Of a stretch of 64,000 nt of DNA, positions 63,709-64,000 are shown piece by piece. A program made the position numbers and the translations under genes. The notes beneath the pieces are model-generated. The model had not been told where the DNA came from. It was given only the letters and a program-made list of their open reading frames with translations, and ran no database searches. This DNA is from Candidatus Eisenbacteria bacterium (GTDB lineage Bacteria > Desulfobacterota > Binatia > DP-6). The stretch spans positions 1 through 64,000 of the forward strand of contig DATJZY010000129.1 of NCBI GenBank assembly GCA_035577985.1. Reading direction: 5' to 3'. The first letter of the stretch is position 1, and each line of letters starts with the position of its first letter.

Positions 63709-64000
63709 AGATCCTCTACACCGGACCCCTGACCTCGGGTGACACGTGCGAGCTGCGTCGGCACGTCCTCGAACGCCTCGGCCACCAGACGATCCCCGTC
63801 GACTACCTGCCGTTCGTCCGCGGCTACGAGGGGCTCGCCCGCCGGGTGCAGTGGCACCTGCGCATGGGCCCCATGGTGCGCGACTACAACCATGCGCTCG
63901 AGGAAGCGCTCGCAACCGCCCCCGACGTCATGTGGGTCGACAAGGGCATCTTCGTCACGCCCGCGACACTCGCGGCCGCGCGACGCGCGGGCGTGCGCTG
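63705..64000 (+). CDS. glycosyltransferase N-terminus, cut by the window edge
   Basis: Ninety-eight codons are visible. They begin MKILYTGPLTSGDTCELRRHVLERLGH and include LRMGPMVRDYNHALEEAL and VMWVDKGIFVTPATL. This resembles the N-terminal half of CgeB-like or family-1-type glycosyltransferases; the donor half lies beyond 64000. It continues the exopolysaccharide operon (ATGA overlap). Confidence 0.7.
   Translation, partial: MKILYTGPLTSGDTCELRRHVLERLGHQTIPVDYLPFVRGYEGLARRVQWHLRMGPMVRDYNHALEEALATAPDVMWVDKGIFVTPATLAAARRAGVR

Overview
The window is a very GC-rich, densely coded stretch of a chromosome from a diderm (Gram-negative) bacterium. I see no plasmid, phage or transposase genes, no CRISPR array, and no rRNA or tRNA gene. 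The diderm call rests on an MlaE/F/D-type lipid transporter, an AsmA-like protein, LolB-like and other lipoproteins, and a Wza/Wzc-type exopolysaccharide export system. Lineage can only be inferred. The mix of many alpha/beta hydrolases, a haloalkane dehalogenase, an F420-type LLM oxidoreductase, long GST-fold proteins and Cys-rich collagen-like secreted proteins suits an uncultured soil or groundwater lineage in the old Deltaproteobacteria/Binatota neighbourhood, but no marker here proves it.

Region 1 (1-18 kb) is accessory metabolism. It holds a secreted phosphoesterase, a methyltransferase, a hydrolase-glycosyltransferase fusion beside a TetR regulator with a perfect 16-bp palindrome at its promoter, an SDR, exonuclease III, a haloalkane dehalogenase, a GST-fold protein, a further hydrolase, a cytochrome c fragment and a secreted sulfatase. 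A tight run of six genes follows (12.4-18.0 kb): HSL-type hydrolase, unknown propeller-like protein, LLM oxidoreductase, second GST-fold protein, SugE transporter and PhyH-type dioxygenase. Several of these genes are joined by GTGA stop/start overlaps.

Region 2 (18-36 kb) holds a D-2-hydroxyacid dehydrogenase, moaB-moaD-moaE for molybdopterin, PPK2, an MgtC-like protein, a cytochrome c, a DUF4136 lipoprotein and a lipoprotein hydrolase. After these comes an outer-membrane lipid transport set: STAS-MlaE fusion, MlaF, MlaD, auxiliary lipoprotein, AsmA-like protein, a TPR lipoprotein and a LolB-like lipoprotein. Two peptide-transporter ATPases without permeases, glucokinase and a bactofilin end the region.

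Region 3 (36.9-47 kb) has three tandem paralogous secreted collagen-like proteins, the classical ffh-rpsP-khpA-rimM-trmD-(MTase)-rplS operon, a PaaK-like adenylate-forming enzyme, and groES-groEL.

Region 4 (47-64 kb) is one long co-directional exopolysaccharide locus that runs off the right edge. It encodes Wza-like and Wzc-like proteins, a WecA-like initiating transferase, a Wzx flippase, a candidate Wzy polymerase, at least six glycosyltransferases, a methyltransferase and a sugar epimerase/dehydratase.

The least expected observations are four. A 97-nt two-hairpin element occurs twice, each copy starting exactly 4 nt after a stop codon, with compensatory base changes in its stem. Three collagen-like paralogs sit in tandem. 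An alpha/beta hydrolase is fused to a glycosyltransferase. The MoaD ends in Gly-Gly-Ala rather than Gly-Gly.
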